Shown here: positions 42,298 through 50,682 of the stretch, one piece after another
Layout: each line of letters begins with the position of its first letter
How positions within the stretch are numbered: position 1 is the first letter of the stretch
Assembly (NCBI GenBank): GCA_024225635.1
Contig: JAAEMK010001124.1
Location: forward strand, 21,147-85,146
DNA length: 64,000 bases
Origin: Desulfobacteraceae bacterium
GTDB taxonomy: Bacteria; Desulfobacterota; Desulfobacteria; Desulfobacterales; Desulfobacteraceae
Reading direction: 5' to 3'
The notes under the pieces: model-generated
Seen by the model: the letters and a program-made list of their open reading frames with translations, nothing else
Database searches by the model: none
Told to the model about the DNA's origin: nothing
Program-made: the position numbers and the translations under genes

Positions 42298-42546
42298 ATG
42301 GCAAAAGATACCCACAACTTCATACACAAATACAAAGGGCTTGGAGCCTTTGGCATGAACAGGGAAACCGATGAGGAAACCCTGATGTTCTATCTCCAGA
42401 AATTTTCAGAGGATTCCTTCATGAAGGCATTCATCCCACGGCTCGAAGACGCGGAGCTTGAAGAGATCTACCTTCTTATCAACACCCTGCTGAAACGGCA
42501 CATCTCCGAGGATGAATACCACGCCCTGTTTCTGAAGGACCGGTAA
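42298..42546 (+). CDS. Small conserved-looking protein, unknown function
   Basis: The 82-residue soluble, acidic, helical protein contains KYKGLGAFGMNRETDEETLMFYLQKF and a C-terminal LEEIYLLINTLLKRHISEDEYHALF. No domain was recognised. The stop overlaps the ATG of the phosphoesterase gene by one base, so the two are co-translated and may act together. An AAGGATAATA site stands before the ATG. Confidence 0.7.
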   Translation: MAKDTHNFIHKYKGLGAFGMNRETDEETLMFYLQKFSEDSFMKAFIPRLEDAELEEIYLLINTLLKRHISEDEYHALFLKDR

Positions 42547-43061
42547 TGGCAAGACTCATCGTAACGGCGGATGTTCACGGCAGCTACGGCACCTGGGTGC
42601 TGCTGAAATCGCTTCTCAAACCTGCGGACACCCTTGTGGTTGCCGGCGATCTTTTCGACACCCGGTACGGCCGGGCGGGCCATCCCGATTTTCAGCCGGA
42701 AACCATCAAAAACGATCTTGCCGCCCTTGATAACCGGTTTTGCTACGTCTACGGCAACTGCGATATCCCATCCTTCTACCCCGGCCATGATTTTGATCTC
42801 CAATTCAGCCATATGGGAAAAAAGATCCTCCTGGTCCACGGCCACACCCCTGTTTCCGAAATTCCTTCGGGCACCGCCATGATCATCCAGGGCCACACCC
42901 ACATCCCCAGGCTTGAAAAGCAGGAGGATATGGTGCTGTTCAACCCCGGTTCCCTTGCGGTACCCCGAACAGAGCTCTACACCTACGGCATTGTCGAAAA
43001 CAACCGGGTCAGCCTCATGGACCTGAAGAAAAACCGGGCCCTGGCCTGCCTGGATCTGTGA
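42546..43061 (+). CDS. YfcE/MJ0936-family metallophosphoesterase
   Basis: The 171-residue protein shows the metal-ligand motifs in order: TADVHGSYG, VAGDLFDTR, YGNCDIPS, LVHGHTP and IQGHTHIPRLEK with NPGSL. This is the compact di-metal phosphodiesterase fold of YfcE. Natural substrates are unknown in most members. It is coupled to the small protein upstream and converges with the J-domain gene. Confidence 0.88.
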   Translation: MARLIVTADVHGSYGTWVLLKSLLKPADTLVVAGDLFDTRYGRAGHPDFQPETIKNDLAALDNRFCYVYGNCDIPSFYPGHDFDLQFSHMGKKILLVHGHTPVSEIPSGTAMIIQGHTHIPRLEKQEDMVLFNPGSLAVPRTELYTYGIVENNRVSLMDLKKNRALACLDL

Positions 43062-43068
43062 TAATGAT

Positions 43069-43653
43069 CTAATTGTTGATTTTAGAAACAGGGGTGACCG
43101 GAGAAACGGGCTGTACCCTTCCTGCATCCATGGGCCTGGGCCGTCGTTTCATCCGCCGCTTCATGGCAAGATAGGTACCGTAGTCAACCTGCTTCCGGGG
43201 TTTGCCCCTTTTCACGGATTTTTTCCCGGCAACCGTCTCTTTGCCCATACAGTTTTCAAACACCTCTGAAAACCCGGCCCTCTTTGGAGTCCGCCGTGGA
43301 GACGGTGCAGGTCGCGGCCTGCCCGCCCGGACGGCAGGCCTTGGCCGCCGCCTGGCAAGCGACCTGAAAAGCCGCGCAAACCACCCTGGTCCGGAGCGGG
43401 AAGATTTCCGGACCGTTTTCTTTTCCGGCTCCCTCTTTTCCGGCTCCTCCTTATCCGGGGCCGCGGCAATGAGAACGGAGGCGGCAAGGTTGATGTCAAC
43501 CATCCTTGCTTCAGCCGCCCTCCCTGACCCGTCATCATAACCGTACCGGTCCGGATGGAACGCCTTAGCCAGGGTTCTGTAGGCGATCTTGACATCCCCG
43601 CGGGAAAAGCCTTTTTCAAGGCCCAGGATTTTCATGGCGCGTTTTTCATCCAT
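43069..43653 (-). CDS. J-domain protein with basic C-terminal region
   Basis: The 194-residue protein opens with a J-domain (AMKILGLEKGFSRGDVKIAYRTLAKAFHPDRYG) that keeps the His-Pro-Asp motif needed to stimulate Hsp70 ATPase. The remainder is rich in Arg, Lys and Pro (RSSRSGPGWFARLFRSLARRRPRP) with no zinc-finger or client domain. It may recruit DnaK to a specific partner. ATG 43653 has GAAGG upstream; an ATG five codons earlier lacks a site. Confidence 0.78.
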   Translation of the reverse strand: MDEKRAMKILGLEKGFSRGDVKIAYRTLAKAFHPDRYGYDDGSGRAAEARMVDINLAASVLIAAAPDKEEPEKREPEKKTVRKSSRSGPGWFARLFRSLARRRPRPAVRAGRPRPAPSPRRTPKRAGFSEVFENCMGKETVAGKKSVKRGKPRKQVDYGTYLAMKRRMKRRPRPMDAGRVQPVSPVTPVSKINN

Positions 43654-43778
43654 AATACCTTCTTCCATAGGATGTTACCCTTTTCCTGTCAAGAAAATTG
43701 ACGACACAGCTTGCCTGTTATTTAGGGTTATTCTGGGTTATCCATGGCAGGCACTCCAACCTCAACCATGTTTTTTTA

Positions 43779-43807
43779 TTGACATGGGATTCATTAAACC
43801 CTATAGC
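43779..43807 (+). promoter_or_regulatory. Probable promoter of tupABC
   Basis: TTGACA at 43779-43784, a 17-bp spacer and TATAGC at 43802-43807 lie about 55 bp upstream of the tupA start. The -35 is perfect. Confidence 0.5.
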
Positions 43808-43863
43808 CTCAGTATCCGCATTTTTTTATCATTTACCAGACAAATACTAAAGGAGCCCCCCCA

Positions 43864-44700
43864 ATGCAAAACCCAAGACTGTTATCCATTGCCTTGGCCA
43901 CCCTCATGCTGTTCACGTTTTCCCCATTTTCAAAGGCCACGGCATCGGAAAAGAGCCTGATGATGGCCACCACCACCAGCACCGACAACACAGGTCTTCT
44001 GGATTATCTCATGCCACGGTTTGAAGAGGATACCGGCATTGACATCAAATGGACTGCCACGGGAACGGGCAAAGCCCTCAAGCTTGGCCAGAGATGCGAT
44101 GTGGATGTACTCCTGGTCCATGCCCCCCCTGCCGAAAAGAAATACATTGATGCCGGATACGGTAAAAACCGGCGGGAGATCATGTACAACGATTTTGTAA
44201 TCATCGGCCCGGAAAGCGATCCCGCCCGTATCAAGGGCAAGAACGTCAGGGATGCCCTTGATACCATCAGAAAAAACAAGGCCGTCTTTGTAAGCCGGGG
44301 GGATGATTCCGGCACCAACAAGAAGGAAAAGCTGCTGTGGAAGGCAACGGGCATGCCCCTTCCGGAAAAGGAGAACTGGTACGTCCAGGCGGGCCAGGGA
44401 ATGCTCTCCACCATCAACGTCACCGAGGAGCGCCGGGGCTACACCATGACGGACAGGGGCACCTACATAAAGTACCAGTCCCAGAAGCAGGATCAGCCCA
44501 TGCTGAAAGTCCTGGTAGAGGGGGACTCCATCCTCCTGAACCAGTACAGTGTGATCGGTGTGAATCCCGGGAACTGCCCCAATGCCAAATTTGAGCTTGC
44601 CATGAAATTTTCGGACTGGATGGCAGGGGACCGGGCCCAAAAACTGATCAGTGAGTTCAGACTGCTTGGAAAACCCTTGTTCACCCCCAACGCCAAATAA
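43864..44700 (+). CDS. tupA: Tungstate/molybdate-type ABC transporter, substrate-binding protein
   Basis: The 278-residue secreted protein has a signal peptide (ending near KATASEK) and the TupA/PstS-like oxyanion fold: MMATTTSTDNTGLLDYLMPRFEEDTGIDIKW, and SRGDDSGTNKKEKLLW. The TTTSTxxTGL motif is typical of TupA, which binds tungstate with very high affinity. Permease and ATPase genes follow at once. Tungstate uptake would suit an anaerobe with tungsten-dependent aldehyde or formate oxidoreductases, none of which are in the window. Confidence 0.9.
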   Translation: MQNPRLLSIALATLMLFTFSPFSKATASEKSLMMATTTSTDNTGLLDYLMPRFEEDTGIDIKWTATGTGKALKLGQRCDVDVLLVHAPPAEKKYIDAGYGKNRREIMYNDFVIIGPESDPARIKGKNVRDALDTIRKNKAVFVSRGDDSGTNKKEKLLWKATGMPLPEKENWYVQAGQGMLSTINVTEERRGYTMTDRGTYIKYQSQKQDQPMLKVLVEGDSILLNQYSVIGVNPGNCPNAKFELAMKFSDWMAGDRAQKLISEFRLLGKPLFTPNAK

Positions 44701-44715
44701 GAAAGCGGGCATTCC

Positions 44716-45405
44716 ATGGATTTTATCACTTCAGGGATTATTCAGGCCATCCTTCTCCTGGTAAGCGGGGACAGCTCCACCTGGAGCGCGGTTGCCGCAA
44801 CCCTGAAGGTATCCACCACCTCCATGCTCATGAGCATGGGGGCGGGACTGCCCTGCGGTTTTCTCATCGGCTATTTTGACTTCAAGGGCAAACGCCCCCT
44901 GCGGACCGTGCTCGATACATTGCTGGCACTTCCCACGGTGTTTATCGGCCTTCTTGTCTATGCGTTCATATCCAGCCGGGGCCCCCTGGGGGAGTTCAAC
45001 CTGCTGTTCACCCTGGGGGGCATTGCCGTGGGCCAGACCATGCTTGCCTTCCCCATTGTCACGGCGCTCACGGCGGCCACCATCGAGGCCATCGATCCCC
45101 AGCTGAAACTGACCCTCATCTCCCTTGGGGCCGGCAAAAGGAACATCCTTGCCACCTGTTTGTGGGAGGTCCGTTTCGGAATCCTGGCTGCGGCGGTCAC
45201 AGCCTACGGCAGGGTAATGACTGAAGTGGGCATCTCCATGATGGTAGGGGGCAACATCAAATGGCACACCCGGACCATCACCACGGCCATCGCCCTTGAA
45301 ACGGGCAAGGGGATGTTCGCCAACGGAATCGCCCTGGGAGTGGTGCTCATCACCATCGCCTTCGGGGTCAACCTCGCACTGTCCTTTTTAAGAAAAAAAT
45401 CATGA
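44716..45405 (+). CDS. tupB: Tungstate-type ABC transporter, permease
   Basis: The 229-residue inner-membrane protein has five hydrophobic segments and the coupling loop EAIDPQLKLTLISLGAGKRNILATCLWEVRFGILAA followed by GRVMTEVGISMMVGGNIKWHTRTITTAI, as in TupB. It starts 15 bp after tupA and overlaps tupC by 4 bp. Confidence 0.92.
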   Translation: MDFITSGIIQAILLLVSGDSSTWSAVAATLKVSTTSMLMSMGAGLPCGFLIGYFDFKGKRPLRTVLDTLLALPTVFIGLLVYAFISSRGPLGEFNLLFTLGGIAVGQTMLAFPIVTALTAATIEAIDPQLKLTLISLGAGKRNILATCLWEVRFGILAAAVTAYGRVMTEVGISMMVGGNIKWHTRTITTAIALETGKGMFANGIALGVVLITIAFGVNLALSFLRKKS

Positions 45406-46424
45406 AAAAGCCCCTGGCATACCAATTTAAGGGAGTGGAACACTACTACGGGACCCACAAGGTCCTTGACATCAAAGAGCTTGCCATCCCCAGGGGATCG
45501 ATCACGGGCATTGCGGGCCCCAACGGAAGCGGCAAGACCACCCTTTTAAAACTCATGACCTTTGCCGAGACGCCCAGCTTCGGGGAGATCCTGTTCAACG
45601 GAAACAAGGAAAATCTCTTTTCGCCCAACGTGAGATTCAATATCAGCCTCCTGACCCAGAAGCCCTATCTTCTAAAGCGAACGGTCTTTGAAAACACCGC
45701 CTATGGATTGAGAATACGGAAAGATGAGAAAAACATCCGGGCAAGGGTGGCTGAAGCCCTTTCAAAGGTGGGACTGCCGTTTGAAGAATTCGCCCAACGG
45801 CGCTGGCACCAGCTCTCGGGCGGGGAAGCCCAGCGGGTGGCTCTTGCCGCACGGCTGGCGCTCCGTCCCCAGGTGCTCCTCCTGGACGAGCCCACGGCCA
45901 GCGTTGATGCGGAAAGCGCGGCCCTCATACGGGACGCCTCCCTTGCCGCCAGGAAAGACCGGGGCACCACCCTGGTGATCGTCAGCCACGACCACCAATG
46001 GCTCAATGAGATCAGCGACACCACCCTCCACCTGTTTGAAGGAAAAGCCGTGAAACCGGGAAGGAACACCATGATCCCGGGACCCTGGACGCCCCAGCCC
46101 GACGGTCTTTCCTGCTGCGACCTGGGAGGGGGGCAACGTTTTTTCGCCCCGGCCCCGCCATACAGGGATGCAGTCGGGCTCATCAGCGACCGGGACATCA
46201 AGCTTGACGCGCCAAAAAAGAGCCGGGAATTCACCAACCGGCTGGAGGGGATCGTGACCCAGCTCGTTCTTGACACAAAAAACCAAACGGTCATTACAAG
46301 CATCCAGGTGGCCGGTCTAACGGTCACCACCCGGCTCGACCAAAAGGCCGTGACAGCCTCCGGCCTCTATCCCGGCAGGGCGGTAACCCTGTTTGCAAGG
46401 CCGGATGCCGTAACCTGGCTCTGA
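45402..46424 (+). CDS. tupC: Tungstate-type ABC transporter, ATP-binding protein with C-terminal extension
   Basis: The 340-residue ATPase has Walker A AGPNGSGKTT, Q-loop LLTQKPYLLKR, signature LSGGEAQR, Walker B VLLLDEPTASVD and switch VSHDH. After about residue 210 a linker leads to a C-terminal domain of about 65 residues (EGIVTQLVLDTKNQTVITSIQVAGLTVTTRLD) resembling a TOBE/MOP-like oxyanion-binding fold, which in related importers inhibits uptake when the anion is plentiful. That regulatory role is inferred. Confidence 0.9.
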   Translation: MKKPLAYQFKGVEHYYGTHKVLDIKELAIPRGSITGIAGPNGSGKTTLLKLMTFAETPSFGEILFNGNKENLFSPNVRFNISLLTQKPYLLKRTVFENTAYGLRIRKDEKNIRARVAEALSKVGLPFEEFAQRRWHQLSGGEAQRVALAARLALRPQVLLLDEPTASVDAESAALIRDASLAARKDRGTTLVIVSHDHQWLNEISDTTLHLFEGKAVKPGRNTMIPGPWTPQPDGLSCCDLGGGQRFFAPAPPYRDAVGLISDRDIKLDAPKKSREFTNRLEGIVTQLVLDTKNQTVITSIQVAGLTVTTRLDQKAVTASGLYPGRAVTLFARPDAVTWL

Positions 46425-46428
46425 CAGG

Positions 46429-47043
46429 TCAGCTTTTGCCGATGGTTCCGCCCTCACGCATGATAAGCAGGGCAAGCTTGTGGATGTACGCCCGCCGCTC
46501 ATCATCGGTATAACCCGGAAAATGCCTGAAGGTCATGACAATGCCGGAAAGGGAGGCAAAAAAGGCCTGGATGTGAAATTCGGTCACCGCATCCTCACCG
46601 GCGATGCTCTTGACAACCTTCTCGAACATCTCCAGGAAACGGAGCTGAACCGAATTGAACTTCTCGTTCACGCTGGGGTTTTCGTCCCCCCGCATGAGAA
46701 AATGGCACATCATCTGAAAGGTGGGCTCGTTGTCCAGGCAATAGTCCACAACGGCAATGGCAAGCGCCTCGATCCCCTCCTCGCCCTTGACCATGCGCTC
46801 CTTCAGAAGCTTTTCAATATGGCTTATATCCTGGAGCAGGGCCTCGATAAAAAGATCGTCCCGGCTTGGGAAATAGCGATAGAGGGATGAGGCCGAAACC
46901 CCTGCCGTGTTGGCAATATCCCGCATGCTGATGTCCCAGAAGTTTTTCTTCTCAAACAGCTCCATGGCTGCGGTAATGATCAGTTCTTTTCTTATTTCCC
47001 GCTCATTTTCCCTCAGTCGTTCAAACGATGACATCCTGCCCAT
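46429..47043 (-). CDS. TetR-family transcriptional regulator
   Basis: The 204-residue protein has an N-terminal helix-turn-helix (RKELIITAAMELFEKKNFWDISMRDIANTAGVSASSLYRYFPSRDDLFIEAL) and a ligand domain that cannot be assigned. ATG 47043 is chosen with GAGGAG 10 nt upstream; a second ATG lies three codons later. Its start overlaps the 3' end of the IscU-like gene by 23 bp in another frame, so the two are likely co-expressed. It converges with tupC, whose stop is 4 bp away. Confidence 0.85.
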   Translation of the reverse strand: MGRMSSFERLRENEREIRKELIITAAMELFEKKNFWDISMRDIANTAGVSASSLYRYFPSRDDLFIEALLQDISHIEKLLKERMVKGEEGIEALAIAVVDYCLDNEPTFQMMCHFLMRGDENPSVNEKFNSVQLRFLEMFEKVVKSIAGEDAVTEFHIQAFFASLSGIVMTFRHFPGYTDDERRAYIHKLALLIMREGGTIGKS

Positions 47044-47467
47044 CGGTGGTAGTCTCCTCTGTATCGGTTTGGTTGGAATGCCCGGCAAGGTCCCTTAAAG
47101 CAAGATAAAAGGCGCCCACGGCAAGTTCGGCACAATGGCTGTCATGGGAGGGCAATGTCTTCAGAAAGTCGGAAACATCCTCATGGGTAATGCTCCATGC
47201 ATCGGCCACGCTCCTGCCCGTTGCAAAATGAACCACAGTGTTGGCGCAGGCGTTGGTGTTTTTGCATCCATCAACATCATAGGAGACAGAAGAGATAACG
47301 CCATCTGTCTCCATCAAAAAGAACTCCACCGTATCACCGCATTCGCCGGTTCTCTTTCCATAGCCGTCGGGATTATTAACCCTCTCCTGGAAATCTCTCT
47401 TCAACGCCATCTCAAGGTATTCAAGGGAGTGATCCTGCCAGAAATTCATTTTATTATTCTCGGTCAT
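47021..47467 (-). CDS. IscU/NifU N-terminal-like iron-sulfur scaffold protein
   Basis: The 148-residue protein has the three Cys regions of the IscU fold: TGECGDTVEFFL, VDGCKNTNACANTVVHFATG and HDSHCAELAVGAFYLAL. The core ligand positions (Cys, Cys, Cys) are kept, with an extra Cys in the second. No IscS or other Fe-S assembly gene is adjacent; a TetR regulator overlaps its end. It may be a stand-alone or regulatory scaffold in an anaerobe. Confidence 0.8.
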   Translation of the reverse strand: MTENNKMNFWQDHSLEYLEMALKRDFQERVNNPDGYGKRTGECGDTVEFFLMETDGVISSVSYDVDGCKNTNACANTVVHFATGRSVADAWSITHEDVSDFLKTLPSHDSHCAELAVGAFYLALRDLAGHSNQTDTEETTTDGQDVIV

Positions 47468-47609
47468 CTCTCTACTCTTTATGTTACATGCAAAATGTTA
47501 AAACGTCGTATAATAACATCAAAAAACATGGTTTACAAGACCGGAACGCAAATCTATTGTCTTGAAAAAACCGCCCAAATCTGCACATAACCATGGGAAA
47601 GGAGGGAAC

Positions 47610-48638
47610 ATGGTGAACATCGTTACTGTACTGACACGTCTATTGCACCTGCTCAAACGGGAAAACATGCACCGGATTCTCTTTTTTGCCCTTGGGGTCT
47701 TTGTATCGGGAAGCGTGCTGCTGGTCCTGTTTGAAAAGGAGATTCTCCTTCGAGACGCCCTGTGGTGGTGTGTTGTCACCATGACAACGGTGGGGTATGG
47801 GGACATCTCCCCCACGACCCTTGGCGGAAGAATTGTCGGCCTTCTGGTGATGCTGTCCGGGATCGGCCTGATAGGTCTTTTAACGGCAACCATTGCAAGC
47901 CTGTTTATCGAAAACAAGTTCATGGAGAAACGAGGGATGAAAACAACCGATCTCAAGGACCATTTTATCATCTGCGGCTGGAACTTTCGGGGGGAGACCA
48001 TCATCCAGGAGATGAGAACGGATCCCAAATGCGAAAAGATCCCCATTGTCATCATTGCCGATATGGATGAAACACCCGACCTTCGCGAGAACCTTTTTTT
48101 TGTCAGGGGCCAGATAGACCCCGCCACCCTTGACAGGGCTGGGGCGGACAAGGCATCGGCCGCCATCATCCTGTCGGACGACGCCCTTGACACCTATGCC
48201 CGGGACGCCAAAACCATCCTTGCCACCATGACAGTGAAAAACCATGTGCCGGACCTTTACACCTGCGTGGAACTCATGGACTCCAAAAACATGGACCACC
48301 TGAAACTTGCCGGGGCGGACGAAATCATCGTGGTGGGGGAAATTTCCACCAATCTCCTGGTCCAGGCCGCCCTTGACCACGGCATAACCCGGTTCGTAAG
48401 CGAACTTGTGAGCAATCGATACGGAAATGAGCTTTACAAGATCAAAATGCCGACTTATCTTGTTGGAAATTCGTTTTTCAATGCCATGTGCCGGCTCAAG
48501 GAAAAAGAAAATATCCTCTGCATAGGGATCGAAGACAGATCAGAGACCACCCTGGTCGCCAACCCCGAAAGCGGCTATGTCCTGAAAGAGGACGATTTTC
48601 TCATTATCATTGCAGAGGAAAGACCGGAACTTGGATAA
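47610..48638 (+). CDS. Two-helix potassium channel with RCK/TrkA-N domain
   Basis: The 342-residue protein has a membrane helix at about residues 20-40, pore loop with the K+ selectivity filter TTVGYGD, and a second membrane helix at about residues 75-95 (VGLLVMLSGIGLIGLLTATIASLF). A cytoplasmic RCK NAD-binding domain follows (HFIICGWNFRGETIIQEM) and a C-terminal TrkA-C-like part. ATG 47610 with GGAGGG upstream is preferred to a TTG at 47562. It heads a four-gene row with YbjN-like, PspA and DUF4178-like genes. Confidence 0.92.
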   Translation: MVNIVTVLTRLLHLLKRENMHRILFFALGVFVSGSVLLVLFEKEILLRDALWWCVVTMTTVGYGDISPTTLGGRIVGLLVMLSGIGLIGLLTATIASLFIENKFMEKRGMKTTDLKDHFIICGWNFRGETIIQEMRTDPKCEKIPIVIIADMDETPDLRENLFFVRGQIDPATLDRAGADKASAAIILSDDALDTYARDAKTILATMTVKNHVPDLYTCVELMDSKNMDHLKLAGADEIIVVGEISTNLLVQAALDHGITRFVSELVSNRYGNELYKIKMPTYLVGNSFFNAMCRLKEKENILCIGIEDRSETTLVANPESGYVLKEDDFLIIIAEERPELG

Positions 48639-48662
48639 CCTTAGAAATGAAGGAGAACCTAA

Positions 48663-49052
48663 ATGGAAGATAAATTCACCCTTGTCAAAGAATTCCTGAA
48701 CGACATGGAGATCTCCATCGTCGGCGAGGACGAAGCAGAAGAACTTGTCATTGTCGAAGATGAGGAAAACGGCATCAAAAATCTGGTGATAGACTGCGAA
48801 GCCCCCATCGTTGTCCTGGAACAGGTGATCATGAAGGTTCCGGAAAAAACCGAAACCCTCTACAAGCGCCTGCTCCAGCTCAACAGGGAACTTGTCCACG
48901 GCGCTTTTGTGGTGGATGAGACCGAGACCTACATCATCTTCAGGGACACCCTGCAGCTTGAAAATCTTGACAGAAACGAACTCGAGGGCTCCATCCACGC
49001 CCTTACACTTGCCCTGTCGGAATATGGTTCAGAACTGCTGGAATACGTATAA
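48663..49052 (+). CDS. YbjN-like / type III secretion chaperone-fold protein
   Basis: The 129-residue acidic protein is all alpha/beta, with no membrane segment. The pattern VLEQVIMKVPEKTETLYKRLLQLNRELVHGAFVVDETETYIIFRDTLQLENLDRNELEGSIHALTLALSEYG resembles YbjN and CesT/Tir-chaperone folds. It lies 24 bp after the K+ channel gene and 18 bp before pspA. Proteins of this type are recurrent neighbours of PspA. The exact function is unknown. Confidence 0.7.
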   Translation: MEDKFTLVKEFLNDMEISIVGEDEAEELVIVEDEENGIKNLVIDCEAPIVVLEQVIMKVPEKTETLYKRLLQLNRELVHGAFVVDETETYIIFRDTLQLENLDRNELEGSIHALTLALSEYGSELLEYV

Positions 49053-49070
49053 TATCAAGGAGAAGAAACA

Positions 49071-49772
49071 ATGTCATTTTTCAAGCGACTCTTTAAGGTG
49101 GGTGAATCCCAGGCCCACGCAGTTATAGATAAAATGGAAGACCCCATCAAGATGACGGAGCAGGGAATCAGGGACCTGAAAACAGACCTAACCGCGGCCA
49201 TGACAAGCCTTGCCGAAGTCAAGGGCATCGCCATCAGGACCCGGAAAGAGGCGGACAAGAAGCAGAACCTCGGCCAGGATTACGAGCGAAAGGCCATGCT
49301 GCTCCTCCAGAAAATGCAGGGCGGCCAGCTCGGCCAGGCTGAGGCGGAACGCCTTGCCACCGAAGCCCTGAACCGTAAAGAAGAGAGTGCGAAAGACGCG
49401 GAGCGCCTGGCAGCGGAGGCAACCGGTCACGAGAAACGGGCCGCCGATCTCCAGGGAAAGGTGAGCAAACTCAAATCCACCATCACCTCCTATGAGAACG
49501 ACCTCATCACCCTCAAGGCCAGGGCCAGGACCGCCCAGTCCACCAAGAAGATCAATGCCCAGCTTGCCAGGATCGACAGCTCCTCCACCATTTCCATGCT
49601 GGAGAAGATGAAGGCAAAGGTCGAGGAGGACGAAGCCCTTGCCCAGGCCTATGGCGAGGTGGCCGGGGCCGAGACAAGCGTTGACAGCGAAATCGATGAA
49701 GCCCTGAACGGTTCTTCGGGAAGTTCATCCGCCGATCTTCTGGACCTTAAGAAAAGGATGGGGATCTCCTGA
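49071..49772 (+). CDS. pspA: PspA/IM30-family membrane-stress protein
   Basis: The 233-residue protein begins FFKRLFKVGESQAHAVIDKMEDPIKMTEQGIRDLKTDL, the PspA amphipathic start, and is almost wholly coiled coil (EAERLATEALNRKEESAKDAERLAAEATGHEKRAADLQGKVSKLKSTITSYENDLITLKARARTAQ). PspA forms ESCRT-III-like rods on damaged membranes. No pspF, pspB or pspC is present, so regulation differs from the enteric system. It is third in the K+ channel row. Confidence 0.9.
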   Translation: MSFFKRLFKVGESQAHAVIDKMEDPIKMTEQGIRDLKTDLTAAMTSLAEVKGIAIRTRKEADKKQNLGQDYERKAMLLLQKMQGGQLGQAEAERLATEALNRKEESAKDAERLAAEATGHEKRAADLQGKVSKLKSTITSYENDLITLKARARTAQSTKKINAQLARIDSSSTISMLEKMKAKVEEDEALAQAYGEVAGAETSVDSEIDEALNGSSGSSSADLLDLKKRMGIS

Positions 49773-49786
49773 TCTCCTGAAAAGAA

Positions 49787-50329
49787 ATGGGATTATTCGA
49801 TTTTTTCAAAAAAAAGCCGGGGTCGGAATCGGTGGACCCGATTTCCGGCCTCACCCTCAAGAAGATGAAGACCGGGTATTATGTGGACTATGACCTCAAA
49901 ACCTGGGAGGTGGTATCAACCAACCGCTACGACTGGGGCGAGGGAGACATCACCCATGAGTGGCAGCTTGAGAGCCATGACGACACCCTCTTCCTGGAGC
50001 TTGAGCCCGATGACGAGGATTACTGGTCCATCAGCCGGAAACGTCCGTTCCGAAGCCTTGACGAAGGAGTGAGAAGGGAGATCACCAAATCCGACGATGC
50101 ACCCGACACCGTGACCTTTGAAGGTAAGACGTTTCACCTGGACGAGACCGGCGGGGCCCTGTTCTTCAAGGACGATGCCCCCGGCCGGGAGGTGTTCAAG
50201 TGGGACTATGTCGACGACTCAGGGAAGTTCTGCCTCACCATCGAGCAGTGGGGGGAGACTGATTATGAGTTGAGTCTTGGCGAGAAGGCTGAAGAGTATC
50301 AGTTTTCCAATATTCTGCCCAACGCATAA
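49787..50329 (+). CDS. DUF4178-like protein
   Basis: The 180-residue soluble acidic protein starts MGLFDFFKKK and has beta-rich repeats around aromatic residues (KTWEVVSTNRYDWGEGDITHEWQLES, DYWSISRKRPF, FKWDYVDDSGKFCLTIEQWGETDYELSLGEKAEEYQFSNILP). This fits DUF4178, a family often encoded beside PspA. It is 14 bp downstream of pspA and ends the row. No enzymatic motif is visible. Confidence 0.72.
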   Translation: MGLFDFFKKKPGSESVDPISGLTLKKMKTGYYVDYDLKTWEVVSTNRYDWGEGDITHEWQLESHDDTLFLELEPDDEDYWSISRKRPFRSLDEGVRREITKSDDAPDTVTFEGKTFHLDETGGALFFKDDAPGREVFKWDYVDDSGKFCLTIEQWGETDYELSLGEKAEEYQFSNILPNA

Positions 50330-50421
50330 TATAAAGAGGGGGGCAGGTCCAAGTAAAAGGGGCCTGACCCCGGTTATATGACGCTGAAGATAAAGCCTGG
50401 CTCTCCTCATTCGCTAAAGAG

Positions 50422-50494
50422 GGGGTCAGGCTTTCCTTATTGGCTGTTTTGGCCGTGGGATCATACATTGACGCAATAAGAAAAGCCTGACCCC
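50422..50494. repeat. Variant REPIN-like inverted repeat
   Basis: GGGGTCAGGCTTTCCTTATT(G) at 50422-50442 faces CAATAAGAAAAGCCTGACCC(C) at 50474-50494. The GGGGTCAGGC end and the TTATTG end agree with the main family, but the middle differs (TTTCC/TTTTC for TTAGC). Partial arms (GGGGCAGGTCC, GGGGCCTGACCCC) lie at 50340-50375. Confidence 0.8.
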
Positions 50495-50495
50495 G

Positions 50496-50578
50496 GCTGG
50501 CGCGGCAGTAAGAAACTGCTGGCGGGGCAATGAGAAACTGCTGGCGGGGCAATGAGAAACTGCTGGCGGGGCAGTAAG
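50496..50578. repeat. 22-bp tandem repeat
   Basis: The unit GCTGGCGGGGCAATGAGAAA(CT) occurs at 50518-50539 and 50540-50561. A variant precedes it at 50496-50517 and a partial copy follows from 50562. It borders the variant REPIN. The remainder to the ABC gene at 50683 is AT-rich with no clear promoter. Confidence 0.8.
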
Positions 50579-50682
50579 GGTGGTAAGAAACGGCTGGCGC
50601 AAAAAAATTAGGCTTGGAAAATATTCCTGTCCTGTGTTAAGTACGAGCTAAAAATGAATGATGCTTAAACTTGAGGTTATAC

